64,000 nucleotides of DNA from CADEED01 sp043747875 (GCA_043747875.1 JAYTOI010000188.1:1-64000); one strand, 5' to 3'. Numbered from the stretch's first letter, positions 25,915 through 34,283 are shown. Numbers and translations: made by a program. Notes: generated from the sequence alone by a model not told the origin.

Positions 25915-27362
25915 GAGAGCTTCTGCCGCGGGAACAGCATCTGCATGACGTGCATCTCGATCGGAAAACGATAGTCGTTGCGTCGGCATCGCATGCGCGC
26001 GAGGCCGCGCAGCAACGAGCGCCGCTTCGACGCGAGGTCGAGAAAGAACTTGAAGCGCTCGATGAGCCGGTATTTCTCGGCCGACACCCACGGACCCGGC
26101 AGGCCCGCGACGAAATCGAAGCGCGACCAGTCGGTGAGCGAATCGGGAAGCTCGAAGCCGCGCGCGACCGCCTCGGTGACGATGGCGCTGCCGGGATAGG
26201 GTTTGAAATAAAAGATAGGCGTGTCGAAGGAGCTGCTCATCGCGCGCAGCTGCTTCGCCACATCGATGGTCTGGGCGACGCTTGCGTCGCTCTCATCGGG
26301 GAAGCCGACGATGAACGGGAAATTTCCGGCGATGCCGAGGTCACGCATCTTGCGCGCAGTGTGGAATACTTCGTCGAGCGTGACGTCCTTCTTGATGCGC
26401 TTGAGCATCTCCGGATCGCCGGATTCGACCCCGACCAGCAGGCGGCGCAGGCCGGACTTGAGCGACAGCTCCCAGACGTCGTCGGGCAGGCGCACGCCCT
26501 GGTCGGCGCGCATCGTGGCCGCCCACGTGAATTTCATGCCGGACTCGACGATCTGCTCCGCCATCGCCCGCACGCGCTCGCGCTTGGTGAAAAACGTCTC
26601 GTCCTGGAAGTTGAGATCGTCGAACTGGTACTTGTCCCAGAGCGCACGCAGCTTCCCGACCATCGAGGTGGGATCGAGCCCCACCCATTTGCGCCCGTAG
26701 ACGAATGGATCGGAGCAGAAGGCACAGCGGAAATTGCAGCCCTGCGAGGAGATGTAGTCGAGCTGCCGCTTGCCCTTGAGCGCGTAGTACTTCTCGACGG
26801 GAATCAGGTCGTAGTTGTGCGGCCGGAAGCGGTCGAGCGGCAGCAGCGCGCGCGGCGGATTTACATGCACGCTGCCGTCACCGCGACGGAACATGCACCC
26901 CGCGCAGCCTTCGAGCGATTGGCCGGCCGCCAGACGCGCAACGATGTCCGCGAAGGTGGCCTCACCCTGCGCCTGCACCGTGATGTCGACGCAGGACTCA
27001 CGCAGGCATTCGCGGCCGAACATCGACGGGTGCCAGCCGCCCCAGACTACCGGCAGGTCGGGGCGATGCCGCTTGACGGCGCGTGAGATGCGCAACGCAT
27101 CGGAGATCGGCGCGCCCGTCAGGACGGTGACACCGACGCACACCGCTTCCGGCAGATGCGCGGCCAGCGTCTTTTCGGGATCGGGATCGATGCGCCCGTC
27201 GACGATGATCACCTCGTACCGGGCCGGATCGAGTTCCGAGCCGATGGCGACGAGCGCCAGCGGCATCGTGAAAAACACCGCGCGCGGGTTGTAGAGCAGC
27301 ACCTTGATGCGCCTGTCCGTGGAGGCCTTGCATGCCGGCGCGTTCTTCACTTCATCGTTCAT
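25911..27362 (-). CDS. B12-binding-domain radical SAM enzyme D
   Basis: 483-residue enzyme with a B12-binding-type Rossmann domain (IKVLLYNPRAVFFTMPLALVAIGSEL; VWGGWHPSMFGRECL), then SSQGCNFRCAFCSDP with cluster ligands Cys209, Cys213 and Cys216, and VGVESGDPEMLKRIKKDVT further on. The pattern resembles BchE-like and HpnJ-like enzymes and P-methylases, but I cannot choose among them. The ATG at 27362 overlaps the amidohydrolase stop, and its own stop overlaps the GTG of enzyme C. The Arg/Phe-rich C-terminus (KFFLDLASKRRSLLRGLARMRCRR) could associate with membrane. Together with C and the SPASM-type enzyme E it makes three radical SAM steps in one operon. Confidence 0.88.
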   Translation of the reverse strand: MNDEVKNAPACKASTDRRIKVLLYNPRAVFFTMPLALVAIGSELDPARYEVIIVDGRIDPDPEKTLAAHLPEAVCVGVTVLTGAPISDALRISRAVKRHRPDLPVVWGGWHPSMFGRECLRESCVDITVQAQGEATFADIVARLAAGQSLEGCAGCMFRRGDGSVHVNPPRALLPLDRFRPHNYDLIPVEKYYALKGKRQLDYISSQGCNFRCAFCSDPFVYGRKWVGLDPTSMVGKLRALWDKYQFDDLNFQDETFFTKRERVRAMAEQIVESGMKFTWAATMRADQGVRLPDDVWELSLKSGLRRLLVGVESGDPEMLKRIKKDVTLDEVFHTARKMRDLGIAGNFPFIVGFPDESDASVAQTIDVAKQLRAMSSSFDTPIFYFKPYPGSAIVTEAVARGFELPDSLTDWSRFDFVAGLPGPWVSAEKYRLIERFKFFLDLASKRRSLLRGLARMRCRRNDYRFPIEMHVMQMLFPRQKLS

Positions 27363-28540
27363 GCGGCTCTCCCTGCCACTACAGTCATTTCGAGTCCCGG
27401 CTCGTGCACCGCCAACGCCTGCATGCCCGCGGCGATCTCACGCGCCAGCACCTTGTGCCGGCCATCGAGGCGGATGGACACGCATTCGCCGTCCGCGCAC
27501 AGCGCCTCGGCGAGGTCGGCGTCACCGTAGCGCAGCTGGCCGCCCACCACCACCGCGCGCAGGTCCGCGCGCGTCGCGTGCGCAAGCGGCATGCCGGCGG
27601 GCAGCACGACCAGATCCGCGCGCGCGCCGGGCACGAGCATGCCGCAGTCGCCGAGGCGCAGCAGCCGCGCGTTGTCTCGCGTCACGAGGGCCTCGAGCGC
27701 GGGCGCACAGGCCGGGAACGCCGCGAGCGCAACGCCGAGCTCCTCGAGCAGGTCGCGCGAGCCGCTGATGCGCGAATCGCTGCCGAATGCGAGCCGCCCC
27801 TGCGCGAGCAGCGGTGCCGGATCGAGCGTGCGGCCGAACAGAAACAGGTTCGACGCCGGACACCAGATGAGCGCTCCGCCCGCGGCGCACAGCCGCTCGA
27901 GCTGTCCACGATCGAACGCCAGACCGTGCACCAGCACGGTATTGGCGCCGATGCAGCCGAGGGCTTCGAGGCGCTCGAATTCGCCGGCCGCCCCCGCATC
28001 GACGCCTTCGCCGGCATGCACGATCCACGGCCGGTCGCGCGGCGCGCGCGCATGCGACGCGCGCAACTCGGCGTCGGTGTTGAGTCCGGGGGAATGTGCC
28101 CAGCCGTAGTCGGCGAGTACGCGCACCGGGAATTCATCGCGGGCGAGCTGCGGCAGGAATTCGTCGTGATGGCACACGGTCGTAACGCCCGACAGCAGGT
28201 TCTTGAGCCCGCCCATGTAGAGCCGTGCGGCCGAATCGGCGGTGCTCGCGGCCGCGAGACGCGCATCGCGGGCGCGGTGCGCCGAAACATCGGCTATCCA
28301 CTCGCCGGCATTGCGATGCTTGTCGCGATACTTCGTGTGCGCGAAATTGTTGAACTGCAGATGGTCGTGCGCGTTGATGAGTCCGGGCAACAGCCGCTCG
28401 CCGTGCAAGTCCACCACGAGGTCGCCACGCGCGGGCGCGGTGTTGACGCCGGCGACGTGGCCGCCGTCGATGCGCACGCAGACCCGCTCGCCCTCCATGC
28501 TCGCATTGGTCAAGGCGACCGGACGCCCCGCGCCGCTCAT
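27359..28540 (-). CDS. Amidohydrolase-superfamily enzyme (TRZ/ATZ or deaminase type)
   Basis: 393-residue metal-dependent hydrolase. N-terminal beta-sandwich strands precede the metal motif LLPGLINAHDHLQFN (HxH). Later ligands are in VTTVCHHDEF, VLVHGLAFD and LAFGSDSRIS, with Asp of GSDS as the catalytic acid-base. The C-terminal sandwich resumes at ADLVVLPAGMPLA. This layout is that of cytosolic deaminases and chlorohydrolases such as guanine or cytosine deaminase-like and TRZ/ATZ proteins, which remove amino groups from heterocycles or open cyclic amides. The ATG at 28540 overlaps the methyltransferase stop. A role in tailoring a nitrogen-containing core is inference; no substrate is indicated. 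Confidence 0.85.
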   Translation of the reverse strand: MSGAGRPVALTNASMEGERVCVRIDGGHVAGVNTAPARGDLVVDLHGERLLPGLINAHDHLQFNNFAHTKYRDKHRNAGEWIADVSAHRARDARLAAASTADSAARLYMGGLKNLLSGVTTVCHHDEFLPQLARDEFPVRVLADYGWAHSPGLNTDAELRASHARAPRDRPWIVHAGEGVDAGAAGEFERLEALGCIGANTVLVHGLAFDRGQLERLCAAGGALIWCPASNLFLFGRTLDPAPLLAQGRLAFGSDSRISGSRDLLEELGVALAAFPACAPALEALVTRDNARLLRLGDCGMLVPGARADLVVLPAGMPLAHATRADLRAVVVGGQLRYGDADLAEALCADGECVSIRLDGRHKVLAREIAAGMQALAVHEPGLEMTVVAGRAA

Positions 28541-29205
28541 GTGGGCGCATCCGCGCGAACGACCAGCACCAGCGGCGTACCGTGCCACTCGCGGTAGAAA
28601 CGTTCGGAGCCCTCGAACTGTGCGTGCATCTCGATGCCGGCGCGGAGCTCGGATACGCACGTGCCACGAAAGCCGGCCGCCGCGAGCGCAGCGCGGTGCG
28701 CCGCCACTTCGAAGCCGTCGCGCGGCAGCGAGAAGCGCGCACCCGTGGCGTCTCGAAAGCCACGTTCGAGTCCGCGGCGCGTCGCCTCCGGATGAAAGTC
28801 CGAATACGCGAGCGCACCGCCGGGCAGCAGTACGCGGGCGATCTCGTGCATGCAGCGGACCAGGTCGCTCGCGTGGCCGAGCGCGAGGCCCGCCACCACC
28901 ACGTCGAAAGCGTCGGCGCGCAGCGGCAGATCGGTGAGATCGCCGCGCACGCGCTCGCCCGCGCCCATCGCCGCGAGCATGGCCGGCGAGTAGTCGAGCG
29001 CGACGACCTGGCGCGCACCGCGCTGCCGCGCGAGACGTGAATAGCGGCCGGTGCCGCAGGCCAGGTCGAGCACGGTCTTGTCGCGGAGCGCGGGCAGCGC
29101 GGCGAGCACCGCCTGCTGTTCCACTTCCATGAGCGGGTTGTGCGGCTCGGGCGCGTACACCGGCGCCCAACGCTCGTACAACTCATGCGTGCCAAGGCCG
29201 CTCAT
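28537..29205 (-). CDS. Class I SAM-dependent methyltransferase
   Basis: 222-residue methyltransferase of the UbiE/Methyltransf_11 type. SAM motif I is TVLDLACGTGRYSRLA, followed by VVALDYSPAMLAAM, RGDLTDLPLRADAFDVVVAGLAL and VLLPGGALAYSDFHPE. The N-terminus HELYERWAPVYAPEPHNPLMEVEQQ is the helical cap that closes on substrate. The ATG at 29205 overlaps the radical SAM E stop in ATGA; the longer frame upstream lies inside that gene. It may act on the same molecule as the other operon enzymes. Confidence 0.86.
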   Translation of the reverse strand: MSGLGTHELYERWAPVYAPEPHNPLMEVEQQAVLAALPALRDKTVLDLACGTGRYSRLARQRGARQVVALDYSPAMLAAMGAGERVRGDLTDLPLRADAFDVVVAGLALGHASDLVRCMHEIARVLLPGGALAYSDFHPEATRRGLERGFRDATGARFSLPRDGFEVAAHRAALAAAGFRGTCVSELRAGIEMHAQFEGSERFYREWHGTPLVLVVRADAPT

Positions 29206-30254
29206 GCGAGGCTCCGCCCTTCGGCCAGGGTGAAGCCCGACTGTTGCTCCGGATCGCGCCACAGCGAGCACACACAGCGCGCGCATTCGGTGCGCACCCC
29301 CGCGCGAATGTCGGCGCGCAGCGCGGTCATCTCCGCGGAATCCAGCGCGACGGCCAGATCGCGCACCGCATCGCCGGGCGCGGGGCCGCGAATGAAGAAG
29401 CACGGCGACAGACGCCCGTCGACGGCGAGCACCGCGGAAAATTCGGGCGCATTGCAGCGCACCGGGGGAAAAGCTCCCTTGCCCGCGAGCGCCGCGAAAT
29501 AGGCGCACAGGCGGCGCATCTTGGCCGGATCCTCTGCGACGAAGCCGCGTGCGAATTCGCCCGCGTATTCCCGCTCCATGTGTACCAGCAGCTTCTCGAG
29601 AACCGGCAAATCAGAACGCGTCAGCGCGAGATCGCCACCGAAAGCCTGCTCACGGCCGAAGGCGTGCGGATTACCGACATCGACCGCGAGGAACGACAAC
29701 TGGTGGGCGCCGAGCTCGTGCGCAAGCGCAACGAAGCGCGGCAGCTCCCGATAATTGGCACGCTGCACTGTAATACGCAGCCCGACGCGCGCCCCCGCGG
29801 CGACTGCGGCGCGAATCCCGTCGCACACCACGTCGAACGCGTCGAGGCCGCGGATCGCGCGGTATGTTTCGGGCGTAGTGCCGTCCAGCGAGACGGTGAT
29901 CGAGTCGAACAGCGCCGCAGCGGCACGCGCGTGCTTCGCCAGCGACAGACCGGAAGTCAACAGCCACAGCGTGAGGCCCGCATCGCGCAGCAGTTGCGCG
30001 ATCTCGCGCCATTCCGGATTCAGCAGCGGTTCGCCGCCGGAAAGCAGTGCGGCACGCGTGCCCAGGGTCGCGAATTGCGGCACGAGCCGTTGTGCCGCCG
30101 CGAGCGTCAGGTTGTCGCGGCCGTGCCGCCAATAGTCACAGGTGACGCACCGCGAGTTGCAGCGGTCGGTGAGATAGAGGGTGACGAGCGGCAGCCGCTC
30201 CACGGACGGCGGCGAGGCGCGCGCGCTGGTCACGCTTGCGACGTGTGTTGCCAT
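29202..30254 (-). CDS. Radical SAM enzyme E with SPASM/twitch-like C-terminus
   Basis: 350-residue radical SAM protein without a B12-binding domain. The cluster motif is LYLTDRCNSRCVTCDYW at Cys32, Cys36 and Cys39, then LLSGGEPLLNPEW (GGEP). The C-terminal part has cysteines in PVRCNAPEF, GRLSPCFFI and RTECARCVCSLW. These suit one or two auxiliary clusters of the SPASM/twitch type found in peptide- and sugar-modifying enzymes (PqqE, anSME, BtrN-like). It starts at the ATG at 30254, where the stop of the upstream methyltransferase overlaps by one base. SPASM enzymes often act on ribosomal peptides. No precursor peptide gene was recognised nearby, so a sugar or amino-sugar substrate is equally possible. 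Confidence 0.86.
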   Translation of the reverse strand: MATHVASVTSARASPPSVERLPLVTLYLTDRCNSRCVTCDYWRHGRDNLTLAAAQRLVPQFATLGTRAALLSGGEPLLNPEWREIAQLLRDAGLTLWLLTSGLSLAKHARAAAALFDSITVSLDGTTPETYRAIRGLDAFDVVCDGIRAAVAAGARVGLRITVQRANYRELPRFVALAHELGAHQLSFLAVDVGNPHAFGREQAFGGDLALTRSDLPVLEKLLVHMEREYAGEFARGFVAEDPAKMRRLCAYFAALAGKGAFPPVRCNAPEFSAVLAVDGRLSPCFFIRGPAPGDAVRDLAVALDSAEMTALRADIRAGVRTECARCVCSLWRDPEQQSGFTLAEGRSLA

Positions 30255-31042
30255 CACTGCGCCGGACCGGTGCGGGTCGCGTCCAGTAGATAGTGATCGG
30301 CGAATCGCGCCATGAACGACGGCAGCGAGCGCTCGATCGCGGACAGCGCTGCGAGCGTGCGCGGTGCGCGTTCCAGCCAACCAGCCGCATAACTCGGCGG
30401 CAGCACACAGCCGAGCGACACGCGACGATGGACGCGGAACTGTGGCGCGATCGCGCCACAGAGCTCACGCGGTGTCGGGTAGTGGATCGTGAGGCCTCGC
30501 CACTGCGCGCCCTGCGCAGCGAAGCGACGAAACGCACGACCCCGGTCGCCGCGCGCGAGATACCAGGCCCACTCCCAGGGCACGTGCCGGCCCATGACGA
30601 CGAACATCAGCGGCGCCGCAGGCTTCAGCAGCCGCGCGAGCGTGCGCGACAACGCCGGCACGTCCGCCACGCAATTGAGGGCGCCGAAATTGGAGAACGC
30701 ACCATCGAAAGTTTCGCCCTCGAGCGCCGCGCCGATGTGCTCCATCGGAACCCGCAAGAAGCGGATGCGATGCGCTACACCCGCGCACTCAGCCTTGCGG
30801 CGGGCGACGCGCAGCATGGCCTCCGAGGCATCGCTCGCGAGCACGCGGTGCCCGAGCTTCGCCAGATGCACGGCATCCTCGCCCGTGCCGCAACCGAGCT
30901 CGAGCAGCGACTCGCGGTGCGCGAAACCCGACTCGAGTCGCGACCACACCATCGCACGCAGCGTCGTGCCCACGGCCGTCACAGTGAACTCGCGGTCGTA
31001 GGCGTCCGCCATGTCGTCAAAGGCTGTCGGCGTCTCGAGCAT
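30254..31042 (-). CDS. Class I SAM-dependent methyltransferase
   Basis: 262-residue enzyme with motif I SLLELGCGTGEDAVHLAKLG, then RVLASDASEAMLRVARRKAE, GAFSNFGALNCVADV and a C-terminal substrate region rich in Trp and Arg (MGRHVPWEWAWYLARGDRG). The AFDDMADAYDREFTV opening is usual for small-molecule methyltransferases. The ATG at 31042 lies 11 bases after the beta-barrel gene stop, and its stop overlaps the radical SAM E start by one base. Different from the methyltransferases at 28537 and 17263, so at least three methylation activities are encoded in this region. Confidence 0.85.
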   Translation of the reverse strand: MLETPTAFDDMADAYDREFTVTAVGTTLRAMVWSRLESGFAHRESLLELGCGTGEDAVHLAKLGHRVLASDASEAMLRVARRKAECAGVAHRIRFLRVPMEHIGAALEGETFDGAFSNFGALNCVADVPALSRTLARLLKPAAPLMFVVMGRHVPWEWAWYLARGDRGRAFRRFAAQGAQWRGLTIHYPTPRELCGAIAPQFRVHRRVSLGCVLPPSYAAGWLERAPRTLAALSAIERSLPSFMARFADHYLLDATRTGPAQ

Positions 31043-31053
31043 CGTCTCAGCCG

Positions 31054-32145
31054 TTAGAAAAACCCGTGCAGCTGCAAGAACGCCTGCGTGCGATTCTGCA
31101 GGTCGTTCTGCGGGATGCCATCGTACATGCGAACGCCCGCGCGCAGCTGCACGAATTGGATCGGCGACCACTCGTACACCACGCTCGCGCGCGTCTGCTC
31201 GTCCTCGTCGACGTCGTCATCGGGCTCGAACCACTCGAACGTGGCTTTCAGATTGTGGCCCTGCGCCGCGCGCCAGTTCGCCTCGACCAGCGAGGCCATG
31301 AGCTTGCGGCCGCCGCCGATGGAGTCGTCGTCGATGTAGTCGACCTCGCCCAGGAACGTGACCGGCCCGGTGCGCACCGCACCGAACACACCCGCCGCCA
31401 TGCGGTCCCCCGCGTCGGTGTTGTTGGACAGCGCGCTCGCGCCCACGCGCCACACCGACTGCACGTATTCGGCGCGCGCCACGATCTGCTTGCCGTCGTC
31501 GACCTCGGGCGCGCCCGCGGTGCCATTGCTCAGCGCGACCTGCGCGGTCCACGCGCCCTTCTCGATGCCGAACTCCACCCCCTCGTCCGGGGCCTGCATG
31601 TTGATGCCCGAGAGGCCGCGCACGAACGCCGAGTCGTCTTCGTAGCGGTAGCCGAACGGCAGATACAACCGCCCCGCCTTCACGTACAGCTCGTTCTCCG
31701 TGAACCAGTAGCGCACGTTCGCTTCGAGGTTGGTCGAGTTGCCCGGCGCGAAGCGCTGGTCGACGTATACCGACAGGCGATTCGGAATCACGCCGAAATC
31801 CAGATAGGCGCGCGCTTCCTCCACGGCGAAGTCGTTGGTAGTCGATTGGTTCGGCACGTCCGAGAAGTTCCAGTTGGCGCGGGCATTGCCGCCCACCGCG
31901 AAGTACTTCGTGAGCTGGCCGGTCCACAGATCGCTCTCCTCGCCGAGACGTTTCGCGGCGAGCTGGGTCTGCGCGAACGTGTTGCCGAACACCGAACGCA
32001 GGCCACCGCCCGTGGGGTTCACGTGGCATTGCACGCATTTCAGACCCATCTGTGCCGCCAGGTACGGCTCGGCCTGCGCCTGGGATGCGAAGGCGAGGAT
32101 CGCGACGAGGCTCATCGCGCCTGCGAGTTTTCTCAACGGGCTCAT
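31054..32145 (-). CDS. Outer-membrane beta-barrel protein with N-terminal c-type haem motif
   Basis: 363-residue protein with a Sec signal (AMSLVAILAFASQAQA, cleavage after about residue 25). A single haem-binding motif KCVQCHVNPTGGGLR lies at Cys37, Cys40 and His41. The remaining 310 residues are alternating amphipathic strands (VSVYVDQRFAP, ANVRYWFTENELYVKAGRLYLPFGY) ending in LQLHGFF, the terminal Phe expected of a BAM-assembled porin. A barrel with a built-in haem suggests electron passage across or into the outer membrane. Its start overlaps the stop of the haem lipoprotein gene by four bases. Its presence at the head of a biosynthetic operon is unexpected. Haem attachment itself is predicted only from CXXCH. 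Confidence 0.8.
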   Translation of the reverse strand: MSPLRKLAGAMSLVAILAFASQAQAEPYLAAQMGLKCVQCHVNPTGGGLRSVFGNTFAQTQLAAKRLGEESDLWTGQLTKYFAVGGNARANWNFSDVPNQSTTNDFAVEEARAYLDFGVIPNRLSVYVDQRFAPGNSTNLEANVRYWFTENELYVKAGRLYLPFGYRYEDDSAFVRGLSGINMQAPDEGVEFGIEKGAWTAQVALSNGTAGAPEVDDGKQIVARAEYVQSVWRVGASALSNNTDAGDRMAAGVFGAVRTGPVTFLGEVDYIDDDSIGGGRKLMASLVEANWRAAQGHNLKATFEWFEPDDDVDEDEQTRASVVYEWSPIQFVQLRAGVRMYDGIPQNDLQNRTQAFLQLHGFF

Positions 32146-32978
32146 CGCGACTCTCCTGCATTGACGTCGAACGAAATCGTCTGGTCGCCGCCGGGAGTAC
32201 CGTCGGCATCACCGTCGAGCACGTGGCCCGACACACTGGCCAGCGGCGCCGGACCGCTGCCGCGCACCGCAAGCTCGAAGTGGCCTGCCGCGAGCGGCGC
32301 GCGCGTCGCGAGCTCGACGACGTTCTGGCGCTTGAGTGGCACCGTCATGCTCGCGAGCGGCACGAGGTTGCCCGCTGCGTCACGCAGCTCGAAGCTGTTC
32401 GAGCTCACCAGCGAGTTGTCGACGTCGGAATTGAAGATGACCGTGATCTTCGCGAGTCCCGGCGCTGCCTTCTCCGCGGCCGCGGGCACGCTGCTCGAGA
32501 CCAGCAAGCGGTCCGGCGGCGCTGCGTTCATCGGCGCACCCGCCGCGATCCAGGCACGCACGAGATCGACCTGAGTCTGTGAGAGGAAGGGGCCCCCGAG
32601 TGGCATGCGGCTGCCCGATGCCGCCGTGCCTTCTAACTTCTGCACGAGATAGCTTGCGTTCGGGTTGCCGGGATTGACGCGCAGCAGGCTCTGGACCTCG
32701 GAGCTCGACACGTTGACCAACATCGCGAAGCTGTTCGCAGCGTCGAGGCGCAAGCCCTGCGGCGCGCCCGCACCGATGTGGCAGGTGGTGCAGATGGGCG
32801 TGAAGATGGTGTCCTGGATCTGCTGGAACTGGCTCGCGGCTCCCCCGCCACCGCCGTTGTCGGGCCGCCCGTTCGCATCGAGTCCCTCGCCGTTGCCCGC
32901 GCATCCCGAGAGCAGGGCGAGCGGCAGGAGAAATAAAAAGCCGTTCCGACACAGATGATTAGCAGGCGACCGGGACAT
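32142..32978 (-). CDS. Haem c lipoprotein with PSCyt1-like and Ig-like domains
   Basis: 278-residue lipoprotein: signal FLFLLPLALLSGC with lipobox Cys at about 26, then a Gly-rich spacer. A single-haem cytochrome domain follows (IFTPICTTCHIGAGAPQGLRL, Cys63, Cys66, His67) with the GSRMPLGGPFLSQTQVDLVRAWIAAGA block of planctomycete-type cytochrome domains. The Met of RMP is a candidate distal ligand. The last 110 residues (KITVIFNSDVDNSLVSSNSFELRD) look like a Big_5/SbsA-type Ig-like domain. A very strong ribosome site, AGGAGG, precedes the ATG at 32978. It is the first gene of the long minus-strand operon, and its stop overlaps the beta-barrel gene, so the two products probably work as an outer-membrane pair. 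Confidence 0.83.
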   Translation of the reverse strand: MSRSPANHLCRNGFLFLLPLALLSGCAGNGEGLDANGRPDNGGGGGAASQFQQIQDTIFTPICTTCHIGAGAPQGLRLDAANSFAMLVNVSSSEVQSLLRVNPGNPNASYLVQKLEGTAASGSRMPLGGPFLSQTQVDLVRAWIAAGAPMNAAPPDRLLVSSSVPAAAEKAAPGLAKITVIFNSDVDNSLVSSNSFELRDAAGNLVPLASMTVPLKRQNVVELATRAPLAAGHFELAVRGSGPAPLASVSGHVLDGDADGTPGGDQTISFDVNAGESR

Positions 32979-32983
32979 TAAAA

Positions 32984-32995
32984 TCCTCCTTGCAT
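32984..32995 (-). promoter_or_regulatory. Strong Shine-Dalgarno site at the head of the long operon
   Basis: The minus-strand sequence AGGAGGATTTTA directly precedes the ATG at 32978, giving a full anti-16S match at ideal spacing. Most downstream genes overlap and lack such a site, so translation of the unit probably depends on entry here and on coupling. The 192 bases between this start and the Gfo/Idh gene (32979-33170) must hold the promoters of both divergent genes; I cannot point to a convincing -35/-10 pair. Confidence 0.6.
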
Positions 32996-33170
32996 GGAAT
33001 TGGCAAGCACTGCATGGGTACCGCCGTGCCCGGCTCCGGTTCCCCCGGGGCGCGGGGACCTGGAGCGATGAGACGATGGGAGCGTGACACGAGGCTGTCT
33101 GCCAGAAGGCGCCGCGAGCTTCGGATAGACTCGGCGCGCCGAACCGGTGATGCACTCGAGGACGAAGCTC

Positions 33171-34262
33171 ATGAATTCGTATCCGCGTCGCAGATTCCTC
33201 GCCCACACCGCGGCACTCGCCGCCACGCCCCTGTTAGCGAACCTGGGCCGCGCGCAAGCGCCCGGCCGCAAGCTCGGCGTCGCGATCTGCGGGCTCGGCA
33301 GCCTCTCGACCAACCAGATCGCGCCGGCGCTGCTCAAGACGCGCTTCTGCAACCTGGCCGGCATCGTCACCGGCACACCGTCGAAGGCCGTGGAATGGCA
33401 GAAAAAATACGGCATCCCCGATCGCAGCGTGTACTCGTACGACACGATGCATCGCATCGCCGACAACAAGGACATCGACATCGTCTACGTCGTGACGCCG
33501 AATGCGCTGCACCTGCGCGACGCGCTGGTCGCGGCCGCGGCGGGCAAACACGTGTTCTGCGAGAAGCCGCTCGAGATCAGCACCGAGCGCTGCCAGCAGA
33601 TGGTCGATGCGTGCAAGAAAGCCGGCGTGCTGCTCAGTGTCGGATATCGCTGTCAGTACGAACCGAACAATCTCGAATGCGTGCGTCTCGCGCGCCAGAA
33701 AGTGCTCGGCGACGTGAAGTTCATCGACGCGAACTTCGGCTTCGCGATGGGCGATCCGACGCAGTGGCGCCTGAAGCGCGCGCTCGCGGGCGGCGGCGCA
33801 TTGATGGACGTGGGCATCTACTGCCTGCAGACGACGCGCATGCTCACGGGCGAGGATCCGATCTGGATCAGCGCGACGGAAGTGAAAACCGATGCCGTGA
33901 AGTTCAAGGAAGTCGACGAGACGATTTCATGGCAGATGAGATTCCCGAGCGGCGTGCTCTCGCATTGCATGAGTACCTACAACGCGAACGGCTTCTCGGG
34001 TTTTCGCGCCGGCACGACACGCGGCTGGTTCTCGCTCGATCCGGCTTACTACTACGCCGGAATTCGCGGCAAGCGCAGCGACGGACCGGAGATCAACATC
34101 CCCGCGCCGGATCAGTTCGTCAGCGAGCTGGATGATTTTGCAGATTGCATCAACAACAAGAAGCAGTCGCGCGTGCCGGGCGAGATGGGGTTGTCGGATG
34201 TGAAGTATCTGATGGCCGTGTACGAGTCGATCAAGAAGGGAAAGCCGATTACCTTGGCGTAA
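33171..34262 (+). CDS. Tat-exported Gfo/Idh/MocA family oxidoreductase
   Basis: 363-residue NAD(P)-dependent dehydrogenase of the glucose-fructose oxidoreductase family. The ATG at 33171 gives a twin-arginine leader NSYPRRRFLAHTAALAATPL ending near GRAQA, so the cofactor-loaded enzyme should be exported folded, as known for glucose-fructose oxidoreductase. The Rossmann motif is VAICGLGSLSTNQIAPAL, the catalytic Lys lies in GKHVFCEKPLEIS, and the C-terminal beta-sheet domain contains GGGALMDVGIYCLQ. The substrate is probably a free sugar or sugar derivative. It opens the plus/minus mosaic of carbohydrate genes that runs to 42.4 kb, though it is transcribed away from the haem operon. Confidence 0.88.
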   Translation: MNSYPRRRFLAHTAALAATPLLANLGRAQAPGRKLGVAICGLGSLSTNQIAPALLKTRFCNLAGIVTGTPSKAVEWQKKYGIPDRSVYSYDTMHRIADNKDIDIVYVVTPNALHLRDALVAAAAGKHVFCEKPLEISTERCQQMVDACKKAGVLLSVGYRCQYEPNNLECVRLARQKVLGDVKFIDANFGFAMGDPTQWRLKRALAGGGALMDVGIYCLQTTRMLTGEDPIWISATEVKTDAVKFKEVDETISWQMRFPSGVLSHCMSTYNANGFSGFRAGTTRGWFSLDPAYYYAGIRGKRSDGPEINIPAPDQFVSELDDFADCINNKKQSRVPGEMGLSDVKYLMAVYESIKKGKPITLA

Positions 34263-34283
34263 ATGGGGACACTCGCCATTTAC
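34261..34283. repeat. AAATGGGGACA-type palindromic repeat unit
   Basis: A near palindrome AAATGG-n-CCATTT lies exactly between the convergent stops of the Gfo/Idh gene and the esterase gene, overlapping both ends. The AAATGGGGACA core recurs at 50742 and, inverted, near 50844, so this appears to be a small interspersed repeat family that here also serves the gene ends. Confidence 0.5.

Noticed and set aside
11773..33000. Lasso-peptide cluster
   Set aside because: The HPr-kinase-like, sulfotransferase and ABC genes suggested it, but there is no asparagine-synthetase-like cyclase, no B1/B2 protein and no recognisable precursor.
11773..33000. O-antigen or capsule locus
   Set aside because: Glycosyltransferases are present, but no Wzx, Wzy, Wza, priming transferase or nucleotide-sugar synthesis gene is visible.
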